NCBI GenBank assembly: GCA_964371055.1
Contig: CAYJLF010000017.1
Location: 1-64,000, forward strand
Direction: 5' to 3'
Source of the DNA: CAYJLF01 sp964371055
GTDB lineage: Bacteria > Eisenbacteria > RBG-16-71-46 > CAIMUX01
Length of the DNA: 64,000 nucleotides
Of this stretch, positions 1 through 7,507 are shown piece by piece (the stretch's first letter is position 1; every line of letters starts with the position of its first letter). Position numbers and translations under genes: made by a program. The notes under the pieces are model-generated. The model was not told the origin of the DNA. It saw only the letters and a program-made list of their open reading frames with translations, and did no database searches.

Positions 1-528
1 AGCATGATCGGAAGGTTCCGGCTGAGCGCGGAAGAGCGGCCGCGAGCCGGGCGGGCCCACGCCGGCCCGTTCGACGGGAGGTTGCGTCGGGCCGCCTAGC
101 AGGGTGCTGAAGAACTGGGCCCGCCGCGCCGGCGAGCACTTGCGAGCCGATCGAGGCGCGAGGAGGATGGCGATGCCAAGGCGTATCGCGGACGACGAGC
201 AACGAAGAGCGGCGAAGCAAGTACCGCCGGCCCTCCGGGTTCGGGCGACGATCGGCCGGCTGCCTCGTTGCGCCTCCTCGAAGATGCGCTCTGGCATCGA
301 CTTCGTCGGCGCGCCTCGCATCCGACCGATCGGCGCTCCGAACGCGGCGAGCCCAGTTTTTCAGCACCCTGCTAGCAGCACCTCTTCGCGCCACCCGATG
401 TTCCGCTTGTGGCGAGGTCCTTGCGACGGTAGCGTAAGATGTGGTCGATCAGGCTTCAGGCCGGAATCAGGATGGGTTAGGGTCCCCACGAGGGGCGATC
501 CTGACGGCAGCCAAAGGAGGGACCTGAG
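1..528. other. Intergenic region holding a MITE-like element
   Basis: No convincing gene is seen before the lipoprotein start at 529. The stretch is dominated by the inverted-repeat element at 96-375. Open frames crossing it run through both terminal arms and carry no recognisable protein motif. The last 25 bases contain the ribosome binding site (AAAGGAGG) of the lipoprotein gene. Confidence 0.5.
96..375. mobile_element. MITE-like element with 25-base terminal inverted repeats
   Basis: A 25-base arm at 96-120 (beginning CTAGCAGGGTGCTGAAG) is matched by the reverse complement of 351-375 with a single mismatch, and 7 of the next 10 inward bases also match. The 280-base unit begins and ends with the palindrome CTAG, which could be a 4-base target duplication of the kind some DDE elements (for example IS5 relatives, target CTAR) make. 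Nothing resembling a transposase is seen inside, so a non-autonomous miniature element is the most economical reading. No second copy is visible in this window, and the parent IS is unknown. Confidence 0.7.
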
Positions 529-1407
529 ATGAAGAAGATTCGACTCACCCGCTGGCTGGGCGGGCTGATGACGGCCGGCTTGGCGTGTGGCGTGCTGCTC
601 CTGGCCGGTTGCGGCGATGATGACAAGACCACGGCCCCCCCCGAGGTCCTCGCGCCGCCGACCAATCTGCGCGCGGTCAACGGACATGAGCAGGTGACGG
701 TTCGCTGGTCCCCGAGTCCCGATGCAGCGCTGAGCGACTTCCGGCGATACAACATCTACCGCGGAACCGCGCCCCTGCTGAGCATCGATGCCTACCAGCT
801 GGAGCAGCTCGGGAACAAAGTCGGCAGCGTCGCCGCGGGGGTCGACACGTTTCGCACGACCGTCGCCAACGGCACGCTTTACTACTTCCACGTCCGGGCC
901 GAGAAGACCAGCGGTCTCCTGAGCGGGCCGACCAACGAGGTCCAGGCCGCCGGCCGGGCGGAAGGATCGGGACGGGTCCTGGAGGAATTCGCGTCCGACG
1001 GAGACAGTGGCTTCGACTTCTCCAGCGGCCTCACCGTTTCCCTGGACCAGGACAATCCTGACCGATTCGTCCTGACCGACGTCTACCTCGGGACCGGCGC
1101 CGCGGATGACGATCCCTCGGCGGTTCTGAGCATCAAGAGTCCCGAACTGCTGGCGCGGTTGAACGGTGAATGGGCCAGTCGCCAGGCGTCGGTCAAGTTC
1201 CTCGGCACCGACTGGGAGGCGAGCACCACGGCGAGCACCGGCTTCTCCACGCAACTGGATGTCCTGTCCGGCGCGGTCTACGCCATCAAGACTCCGGGGA
1301 ACACCTACGCGAAGATCAAGGTGGAGTCGATCGACGGTTCGGCCGGCTCGCGCAGCATCACCTTCCGCTTCGCGCACCAGTCGACGCCGAACCTGATTCA
1401 GTTCTGA
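529..1407 (+). CDS. Fibronectin type III lipoprotein
   Basis: This 292-residue protein has a lipoprotein signal (MKKIRLTRW start, hydrophobic core, lipobox LLAGC with the acylated cysteine near residue 28), so it is probably anchored to a membrane facing the periplasm or cell surface. Residues about 38-145 form one fibronectin type III module, with the typical VTVRWSPSPD and YYFHVRAE strands. The remaining 145 residues are beta-rich, end in QF and match no family I recognise. The start is supported by AAAGGAGG nine bases upstream. It stands alone and is closed by the hairpin at 1479-1513. It may be an adhesion or scaffold protein; no enzymatic motif is visible. Confidence 0.8.
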   Translation: MKKIRLTRWLGGLMTAGLACGVLLLAGCGDDDKTTAPPEVLAPPTNLRAVNGHEQVTVRWSPSPDAALSDFRRYNIYRGTAPLLSIDAYQLEQLGNKVGSVAAGVDTFRTTVANGTLYYFHVRAEKTSGLLSGPTNEVQAAGRAEGSGRVLEEFASDGDSGFDFSSGLTVSLDQDNPDRFVLTDVYLGTGAADDDPSAVLSIKSPELLARLNGEWASRQASVKFLGTDWEASTTASTGFSTQLDVLSGAVYAIKTPGNTYAKIKVESIDGSAGSRSITFRFAHQSTPNLIQF

Positions 1408-1478
1408 GTTCAAGCTCGTCTGCCTGCTAAGGCTGAGACCGTCTGAATCTGAGACCGGTAGGCACAAAGCTCTCCAGA

Positions 1479-1513
1479 GGCCGGGGTGACCGAGGTCGCC
1501 CCGGCCTTTGCTT
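1479..1513 (+). terminator. Rho-independent terminator after the lipoprotein gene
   Basis: The arms GGCCGGGGTGAC (1479-1490) and GTCGCCCCGGCC (1495-1506) form a 12-pair stem (one G-U) with the loop CGAG, followed by TTTGCTTG. It lies 72 bases past the stop codon of the lipoprotein gene and before the next operon. Confidence 0.8.
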
Positions 1514-1545
1514 GACTCCGATGGACGGCTTGCGCCATCATGTCG

Positions 1546-1607
1546 ATCGTGTCTTTGGGTGTCCATCGGTGTCCATGGATGCCTGTCGATGTCCATGGGT
1601 GCCGTTC
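1546..1607 (+). repeat. Degenerate TGTCCAT short repeats
   Basis: The heptamer TGTCCAT occurs three times between 1559 and 1600, separated by short related spacers (CGG, GGATGCCTGTCGA). It lies in the leader between the terminator and the HTH-EIIA regulator. The copies are too few and too degenerate to be more than a decayed micro-repeat or a cluster of binding sites. Confidence 0.4.
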
Positions 1608-1624
1608 ATGAATCCGGGGCGGCG

Positions 1625-1646
1625 CCCGGCCGCACCTCCGGCCGGG
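1625..1646 (+). promoter_or_regulatory. Leader hairpin upstream of the regulator gene
   Basis: CCCGGCC (1625-1631) pairs perfectly with GGCCGGG (1640-1646) across an 8-base loop. It ends 25 bases before the regulator start codon, with no T run after it, so it is not a terminator. It could affect translation initiation or mRNA stability of the operon; that is inference only. Confidence 0.3.
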
Positions 1647-1671
1647 CTGGGGCTGCAGGGAGCCGAGAACA

Positions 1672-2382
1672 ATGCAGTTAGGAGTCCGCGAGGTCGCCCG
1701 CCTGCTGGGGGTCTCGGAGAAGACGATCTACCGGTGGATCAAAGACGGCCGCCTGCCGGCCTACCGCGTCAACGAGCAGCACCGGTTCAATCGCGCCGAG
1801 ATCCTGGAATGGGCGACCGCTCGGAGGATCGGCGTGTCGCCCGAGATCTTCCACGAAGGGGAGGAGGCGTCCCGGGCGGCGCTCCCTTCGGTGACCGAGG
1901 CGCTCTCGGCCGGCGGGATCCACTATCGCGTCGGTGGCACCGACAAGGCCTCGGTCCTGAGCGCGGTGGTGGAGTTGATGCGGTTGCCCGACGAGGTGGA
2001 CCGGCGGTTCCTCCACCAGGTTCTGCTGGCCCGCGAATCGCTCGGCTCCACCGGGGTCGGTGACGGCATCGCCATCCCGCACGTCCGCAATCCGATCGTC
2101 ATGCACATCCCCCGGCCGACGATCACGCTCTGCTTCCTCGAGCGCGGCATCGATTTCGACGCCATTGACGCCAAACCGGTCCACACCCTCTTCACCATCG
2201 TGAGCCCCGTCGTCCGTGCGCATCTGCACCTCCTCTCGCGGCTCGCCTTCGCATTGCGCGAGGACGCGTTCCGGGCGGTCATCGCTCGCCAGGGCACGCG
2301 GGAGGAGATTCTGGAACAGCTCCGCCAGGTCGAGACCGGGCGGATCCCCGGGACTCCGCCGACTGGAGCGGAGACGCGGTGA
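1672..2382 (+). CDS. HTH domain fused to PTS EIIA(Ntr)-type domain
   Basis: This 236-residue protein has two parts. Residues 1-55 are an excisionase/MerR-like helix-turn-helix (VREVARLLGVSEKTIYRWI followed by an HRFNRAEI wing). Residues about 84-222 are a PtsN-like EIIA domain with the phosphorylatable histidine in GIAIPHVRNP (His137). EIIA(Ntr) proteins receive phosphate from the nitrogen PTS and act by protein binding; joining one to a DNA-binding domain suggests a phosphorylation-sensed transcription factor. Its stop overlaps the start of hyfB (GTGA), so it is translationally coupled to the hydrogenase-4-like operon and probably regulates it or its ion-pumping activity. No other PTS gene is in the window. 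The start follows GGGAG about ten bases upstream. Confidence 0.85.
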   Translation: MQLGVREVARLLGVSEKTIYRWIKDGRLPAYRVNEQHRFNRAEILEWATARRIGVSPEIFHEGEEASRAALPSVTEALSAGGIHYRVGGTDKASVLSAVVELMRLPDEVDRRFLHQVLLARESLGSTGVGDGIAIPHVRNPIVMHIPRPTITLCFLERGIDFDAIDAKPVHTLFTIVSPVVRAHLHLLSRLAFALREDAFRAVIARQGTREEILEQLRQVETGRIPGTPPTGAETR

Positions 2383-4400
2383 CCCGGCTTCTGCTCGCGC
2401 TCGGCTTGATCCTCGCCGGCGGGACCCTGTCGCTCGTCGCGCATCGGCAGAGGCGCCTCTCGACCGGCGCGGCACTCACCGGGCTCGTCTTTGGGGCCGT
2501 CCTGGGGCTCTCCGCCGCCGTCGACGTGCTGCGGGGCGCGGCGGTCCATTCGATCCACCTCCCCTGGAGTGTTCCCTTCGGTTCGTTCGCGCTCGGACTC
2601 GATCCGCTCTCGGGCTTCTTTCTGGTGCCGGTCCTGATCCTGCCCGCGGTCGCGGGCGTCTACGGCGCCGCCTACCTGCGGGAGTGGAGCGGGCGGAAGA
2701 ACTTGGGCGTTTCCTGGTTTCTCTTCAACACGCTCGTTGCGTGCATGGCGCTCGTCGTCACGGCGAGAAACGGGGTGCTCTTCCTGGTCGCGTGGGAGGT
2801 GATGGCGCTCGCGTCGTACGGCCTCGTGGTCTTCGAGGATGAACGGGAGGAAGTCCGCCGGGCCGGCCGGATCTACCTCATTGCCACGCACCTCGGCACG
2901 GCCGGGCTGCTGGTCCTCTTCCTGTTGCTGAGCGGGTCGTCCGGATCGCTCGATTTCGATGCGCCGGGCTTCGGGCTCGAGGGAGGACGCGCGGCGGGGA
3001 TCGCCTTCCTCTTGGCCGTGATCGGATTCGGAGTCAAGGCTGGCTTCGTCCCGCTGCACGTCTGGCTGCCCGAGGCGCACCCGGCCTCCCCCAGCCATGT
3101 TTCCGCCGTGATGTCGGGCATCATGATCAAGACCGGGATCTACGGGCTGCTCCGCATCCTGGTCTTTCTCGGACCTCCGGCCCCTGCCTGGGGATGGATC
3201 CTCCTCGGTCTGGGCGTCGTGTCGGGCCTCTATGGCATCCTCTTCGCGCTCGCGCAGCACGACCTCAAGCGCGTGCTCGCCTACAGCAGCGTGGAGAACG
3301 TCGGTGTCATCGCGATCGGCCTCGGCCTCGGTCTTCTGGGTCTCAGCCATCATCTGCCGGCGATGGCCTTCTTCGGCTTCGCCGGCGCGTTGCTGCACGT
3401 GCTGAATCATGCCCTCTTCAAAGGGCTCCTCTTCCTCGGCGCGGGAGCTGTGCTGCAGGCCGCGCACGTCCGTGAGCTCGACCGGATGGGGGGGCTGCTC
3501 CGTCGCATGCCCTGGACCGGGGCGTTCTTCCTGATCGGATCGGCCTCGATTTGCGGGCTCCCTCCGCTCAACGGCCTCATCAGCGAGCTCTTGATCGTCC
3601 TGGCCGCGCTGGAGGGGGTGTCGTGGTTGAACGGAGCGGGGGCCGCGGCGGGAGCGGTCGCGATCGCCGCGCTCGGCCTGATCGGAGGCCTGGCGGCCGT
3701 CTGCTTCACGCGCGCTTTCGGCATCGCGTTTCTGGGCGAGCCCCGGAGCGCATCGGCCGCCCGGGCGGTGGAGGCGGGGCGGTCGATGCGCCTGTCGATG
3801 GCGCTGCTGGCGGTGGGGTGTGTGGTGATCGGCCTTGCGGGACCGCTGGTGATCCCAGAGCTCCAGAGGGTGGTCGCATCGATCTACGGCGGAGCGGGGG
3901 AGGGGTGGATGACGGCGCCCGGTCCCTCTGGCATGCAGTCCGTGCCGTTCGATCCGGCGGACGCGACGCGCCCGCTCCGGATCTGGATGCTCCTCTCCGG
4001 AGCTCTCCTGGGATTGGTGGCGGGACTCGCTCTGCTGCGGCGGAGTCTGCTCTCACGATTCCCCGTCGCCGCGAGCCCCACCTGGGATTGCGGCTACGCG
4101 GCTCCCGCGCCCCGGATGCAGTACACCGCGTCGAGTTTCTCCCAACCCCTGACCCGTCTCTTCGCCTTCGCCCTGAGGACCCGGTGGGAGATCGCGGTCC
4201 CGCGCGAGCTCTTCCCCGGCGTTTCGGCCGGGTCGACCGCGACGCCGGACCCCGTGCTCGGTCGCCTCTACGCCGCGCTCTATTCGTGGTTTGAACGGCG
4301 GCTCACGCTCCGTCGCCGACTCCAGAGCGGGCAGATCCAGCTGTACGTCTTGTACATCGCCCTGACGCTGCTGGTCCTTCTGGTCTGGAAGCTGTCGTGA
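2379..4400 (+). CDS. hyfB: Hydrogenase-4 subunit B-like ion-translocating antiporter subunit
   Basis: This 673-residue polytopic membrane protein belongs to the NuoL/M/N-Mrp antiporter family (Proton_antipo_M). Recognisable parts are the channel region around HPASPSHVSAVMSGIMIKTG, the lysine-bearing KRVLAYSSVENVG helix and several hydrophobic helices. The soluble-linker-plus-helix tail beginning PTWDCGYAAPAPRMQYT is typical of HyfB/HycC in group 4 complexes rather than NuoL. It begins with GTG, overlapping the regulator stop by 4 bases, and ends overlapping hyfC by 4 bases. Its likely role is to form one ion-pumping module of the complex encoded down to 9764. Confidence 0.9.
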   Translation: MTRLLLALGLILAGGTLSLVAHRQRRLSTGAALTGLVFGAVLGLSAAVDVLRGAAVHSIHLPWSVPFGSFALGLDPLSGFFLVPVLILPAVAGVYGAAYLREWSGRKNLGVSWFLFNTLVACMALVVTARNGVLFLVAWEVMALASYGLVVFEDEREEVRRAGRIYLIATHLGTAGLLVLFLLLSGSSGSLDFDAPGFGLEGGRAAGIAFLLAVIGFGVKAGFVPLHVWLPEAHPASPSHVSAVMSGIMIKTGIYGLLRILVFLGPPAPAWGWILLGLGVVSGLYGILFALAQHDLKRVLAYSSVENVGVIAIGLGLGLLGLSHHLPAMAFFGFAGALLHVLNHALFKGLLFLGAGAVLQAAHVRELDRMGGLLRRMPWTGAFFLIGSASICGLPPLNGLISELLIVLAALEGVSWLNGAGAAAGAVAIAALGLIGGLAAVCFTRAFGIAFLGEPRSASAARAVEAGRSMRLSMALLAVGCVVIGLAGPLVIPELQRVVASIYGGAGEGWMTAPGPSGMQSVPFDPADATRPLRIWMLLSGALLGLVAGLALLRRSLLSRFPVAASPTWDCGYAAPAPRMQYTASSFSQPLTRLFAFALRTRWEIAVPRELFPGVSAGSTATPDPVLGRLYAALYSWFERRLTLRRRLQSGQIQLYVLYIALTLLVLLVWKLS

Positions 4401-5317
4401 CCATGAACGCCGCCTCGATCCTCCACCCGCTCTGCGCGCTCGTCTTCGCGCCGCTGCTCCTCGGGATCATCCACCGGACGAAGGCGTTCTTCGCCGGCCG
4501 GAAGGGACAGCCGCTCGTGCAGCCCTATCTGGATCTCGTCAAGCTGCTCCGCAAAGGAGTCGTCTACAGCCACACCACGACCTGGGTCTTCCGCGCCGGG
4601 CCGCTGGTCACGCTGGCCGCGGCGATCGCCTCGCTGCTCCTCGTCCCCTTCGCCGGCGCCCGGGCGGTCATCGCCTTCCCCGGGGACCTCGTCGTCTTCG
4701 CCTGCCTGCTCGGCCTCATGCGCTTCTCCACCATCCTCGCGGCGCTCGACACCGGGTCGAGCTTCGAGGGGATGGGGGCAAGCCGCGAGGCGGCCTTCTC
4801 GGCCCTGGCCGAGCCGGCGCTCTTCCTCGGCCTCGCCGCGCTGGCGCGGCGGTGTGGCAGCGCCTCGCTTTCCGACAGCTACGGGGCCGTCGTCCTCTTC
4901 GATTTCGGGCCGAGCGGGGGATTGCCCCTGCTCCTGGTCGGAGCCGCGTTCTTCATCGTCTTCCTCTGGGAGAACGCGCGCATCCCGTTCGACGATCCCA
5001 ACACACACCTCGAGCTGACGATGGTGCACGAGGTGATGGTGCTGGACCACGGGGGCCCCGATCTGGCCTTCGCGGAGTACGCGGCCGCGCTCAAGCTGTG
5101 GGTGCTCGGGGCGCTGGTGACCGGCATCCTGCTCCCCATGCGCCACGGACAATGGGCGGTCGATTTCCTGTTCGGCCTGGCGGGTATGGTCGCCCTCGCG
5201 GTCGTCACCGGGGTGATCGAGTCCACCGCGGCGAGGCTGCGCCTGACCCGCGTGGCTCAGGCGCTGGTCGCCGCCATGGTGCTGTCGAGCCTGGGCCTGA
5301 TGTTGACCCTGCGGTAG
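4397..5317 (+). CDS. hyfC: Hydrogenase-4 subunit C-like membrane subunit (NuoH family)
   Basis: This 306-residue membrane protein is of the NuoH/HycD/HyfC family, the subunit that connects the peripheral redox arm to the membrane pump modules. The N-terminal segment (GIIHRTKAFFAGRKGQPLVQ) and the acidic loop ENARIPFDDPNTHLELTMVH are the family hallmarks. About eight hydrophobic helices are visible. The assigned start is GTG at 4397, in the GTGA overlap with hyfB; ATG at 4403 is a close alternative. It is followed after 33 bases by hyfE. Confidence 0.9.
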   Translation: MTMNAASILHPLCALVFAPLLLGIIHRTKAFFAGRKGQPLVQPYLDLVKLLRKGVVYSHTTTWVFRAGPLVTLAAAIASLLLVPFAGARAVIAFPGDLVVFACLLGLMRFSTILAALDTGSSFEGMGASREAAFSALAEPALFLGLAALARRCGSASLSDSYGAVVLFDFGPSGGLPLLLVGAAFFIVFLWENARIPFDDPNTHLELTMVHEVMVLDHGGPDLAFAEYAAALKLWVLGALVTGILLPMRHGQWAVDFLFGLAGMVALAVVTGVIESTAARLRLTRVAQALVAAMVLSSLGLMLTLR

Positions 5318-5350
5318 ACCGGAAGTCGGAGCAGGGGAGGTGGAGAAGCG

Positions 5351-5998
5351 TTGACCAAGGACTTGATGGATGCGGCGATCGCGCTGGTCGTGCTGGCCAA
5401 CCTGCGCCTGCTCGGAACGAGCCGGCTCGTCGCGTGCGTCCGCATCGTGGCTCTGCAGGGGATCCTGCTCGGGTTGCTGCCGCTGCTGTCCCACGCGGGC
5501 GATCTGACGTTGCGCGTCGTGCTGCAGGTGGCGGCGAGCACGATCAGCAAGGGAGTCATCTTCCCCTGGCTCCTGACCCGGGCGGTGCGCGGCGCCGACG
5601 TCCGGCGCGAACTCGACCCGATCGTGGGCTACACCCCGTCTCTCCTGGTCGGCGGGGCGCTGCTGGGGGTCGCCCTCTGGCTGGGGTGGCGCCTTCCGCT
5701 GCCGGGGCCGACCGGGTCCCAGTTCCTGGTCGCGGTGGCGCTCTTCACCATCATGACGGGCCTCTTCGTCATCGTGGCGCGCCGCATGGCCATCGCGCAG
5801 GTGCTGGGGTACCTGGCGATGGAGAACGGGATCTATGCCTTCGGTCTCGTCTTCGCGGAGAAGGAGCCGCTGCTGGTGGAGATGGGGATCTTCCTCGATG
5901 TCTTCATGGCCGTCTTCGTCATGGGAATCATGATCTACAACATCAATCGCGAGTTCAGTCACATCGAAACCGACCGGTTGTCGGACCTGACGGACTGA
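5351..5998 (+). CDS. hyfE: Hydrogenase-4 subunit E-like membrane subunit
   Basis: This 215-residue, almost wholly hydrophobic protein matches the HyfE family (a NuoK-like segment extended by further helices). The pattern AIALVVLANLRLLGTSRLVACVR at the start and the acidic helix LAMENGIYAFGL near residue 155 (the NuoK-type proton-path glutamate) support this. The start is TTG at 5351, preceded by GGGGAGGTGG; no better ATG exists in frame near the ribosome binding site. It sits between hyfC and hyfF and shares their strand and spacing. Confidence 0.85.
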   Translation: MTKDLMDAAIALVVLANLRLLGTSRLVACVRIVALQGILLGLLPLLSHAGDLTLRVVLQVAASTISKGVIFPWLLTRAVRGADVRRELDPIVGYTPSLLVGGALLGVALWLGWRLPLPGPTGSQFLVAVALFTIMTGLFVIVARRMAIAQVLGYLAMENGIYAFGLVFAEKEPLLVEMGIFLDVFMAVFVMGIMIYNINREFSHIETDRLSDLTD

Positions 5999-6022
5999 TG
6001 CGATGAAGGGACAACGCGCGCG

Positions 6023-7507
6023 ATGATCCTGGCCCTGGTCCTGGTCCCGTTCCTGGCGGGACTGCTCGCCTTCTTCCTGCGGGACGACCGGCTCCGCCGG
6101 ATCCTTCTCGTCGGGACGGCGCTGGCCCATGCCGCGCTGACGGGGTCGGCCTGGTCCCGGTACCCGCTTTCCCGTTTCCGCGGCTGGCTCGTCCTCGATC
6201 GTCCGGAGCTCCTCTTCCTCTCGATCACGAGTCTCCTCTTCGCCGTGGCGGCGTTCTATGCCGTCGGATATCTCGGCCGGGAGCGGAGGGCGAGACGCAC
6301 GGACGTCGAGGAGGGCTTTCTCTTCGGCAACGCGCCGGAAGCGACCTTCACCGGCTGCCTCCTCCTCTTTCTGGGGACGATGACCCTGGTGATCGCCGCC
6401 CAGCACTTCGGCCTGATGTGGGTGGCGGTGGAGGCGACCACGCTGGCGAGCGCGCCTCTGATCCACTTCCACCGGCATCACCGCTCCCTCGAGGCGGCCT
6501 GGAAGTACGTCGTGATCTGCTCGGTCGGCATCGCCGTCGCGCTGCTCGGGAACTTCTTCCTGGTCGTGGCGACCGCGGCTGCCGGGGAGTCGATTCGCTC
6601 GATGACGACCGCAGCGCTCTCGGCCGAGGCCCAAGCGCTCGATCCGGCGTGGTTGAAGGCGGCGTTCCTTCTCCTCCTGGTGGGGTATGGGACGAAGATG
6701 GGCCTCGCCCCGCTCCACACCTGGCTGCCGGACGCGCACAGCGAGGCGCCCTCGGTCATCTCGGCCCTCCTCTCGGGCGCGCTGCTGAACTGCGCTTTCC
6801 TGGCGATCCTGCGCGTGCACGCCGTCTGCGAGGCTGCGGGACTGGGTGAGTTCAGCCGCGGCCTCTTCGTCCTGTTCGGTCTGGTCTCGATGGCGTTCGC
6901 GGCGGCGTTCATCATCGGGCAATCCGACTACAAGCGCATGCTGGCCTACTCCAGCGTCGAGCACATGGGGATCGCCTCTCTGGGGGTCGGTCTGGGCGGC
7001 TGGGCGGCCTTCGGAGGGATGCTGCACCTGATCAACCACTCGCTGACCAAGGCGATGCTCTTCCTGCTCGCGGGCAACATCCTGGCGGTCTACCAGACCA
7101 AATCGGCGGCCAGAGTCCAGGGGCTCTTGCGCCGCATGCCGGTGACCGGGCTCCTCTGGCTGGCCGGCTTCATCGCCATCACCGGGTCACCGCCGTTCGG
7201 CCTCTTCCTCAGCGAGCTGACGATCCTGAAGGGCGGGCTCGCGGATCGGCGGTTCGCCCTCATGGCGATCTACCTCGTCCTGCTGCTGGGTGTTTTTGTC
7301 GGCATGGCGAGGATCATGTTGCGGATGGTGCACGGCCGTTCCGCGGTCGGATCGGGCGAGGACGACGCTACGGGGTCCGAACCGCTCTGGTCGGTCATCC
7401 CCCCCGCGCTTCTGGGGCTGGCGGTGTTAGGCCTCGGGCTCTTCATTCCCGGGCCACTGCGCCGCGCGATCGAGGAGGCGCTCCGCCTCCTGAGGATCGG
7501 TGGATGA
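6023..7507 (+). CDS. hyfF: Hydrogenase-4 subunit F-like antiporter subunit
   Basis: This second NuoL/M/N-type antiporter has 494 residues. The lysine helix KRMLAYSSVEHMGI and the channel segment SEAPSVISALLSGALL are clear, as is the acidic MWVAVEATTLAS helix. The size fits HyfF/NuoN-like subunits, and it lacks the long C-terminal extension seen in the HyfB homologue. An AAGGGA lies 11 bases before the ATG. Its stop overlaps the start of the next gene (ATGA). With HyfB it gives the complex two antiporter-like modules. Confidence 0.9.
   Translation: MILALVLVPFLAGLLAFFLRDDRLRRILLVGTALAHAALTGSAWSRYPLSRFRGWLVLDRPELLFLSITSLLFAVAAFYAVGYLGRERRARRTDVEEGFLFGNAPEATFTGCLLLFLGTMTLVIAAQHFGLMWVAVEATTLASAPLIHFHRHHRSLEAAWKYVVICSVGIAVALLGNFFLVVATAAAGESIRSMTTAALSAEAQALDPAWLKAAFLLLLVGYGTKMGLAPLHTWLPDAHSEAPSVISALLSGALLNCAFLAILRVHAVCEAAGLGEFSRGLFVLFGLVSMAFAAAFIIGQSDYKRMLAYSSVEHMGIASLGVGLGGWAAFGGMLHLINHSLTKAMLFLLAGNILAVYQTKSAARVQGLLRRMPVTGLLWLAGFIAITGSPPFGLFLSELTILKGGLADRRFALMAIYLVLLLGVFVGMARIMLRMVHGRSAVGSGEDDATGSEPLWSVIPPALLGLAVLGLGLFIPGPLRRAIEEALRLLRIGG

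Noticed and set aside
104..532. A 142-codon plus-strand open frame across the MITE-like element
   Set aside because: It begins inside one terminal repeat and runs through the other, so its ends are set by the element. No protein family was recognised.
4280..7039. A 919-codon open frame on the minus strand opposite hyfC-hyfF
   Set aside because: It is antisense to well-supported membrane genes, is full of charged low-complexity sequence (Arg/Glu/Gln/His) and has no motif. Long antisense frames are expected at this base composition.
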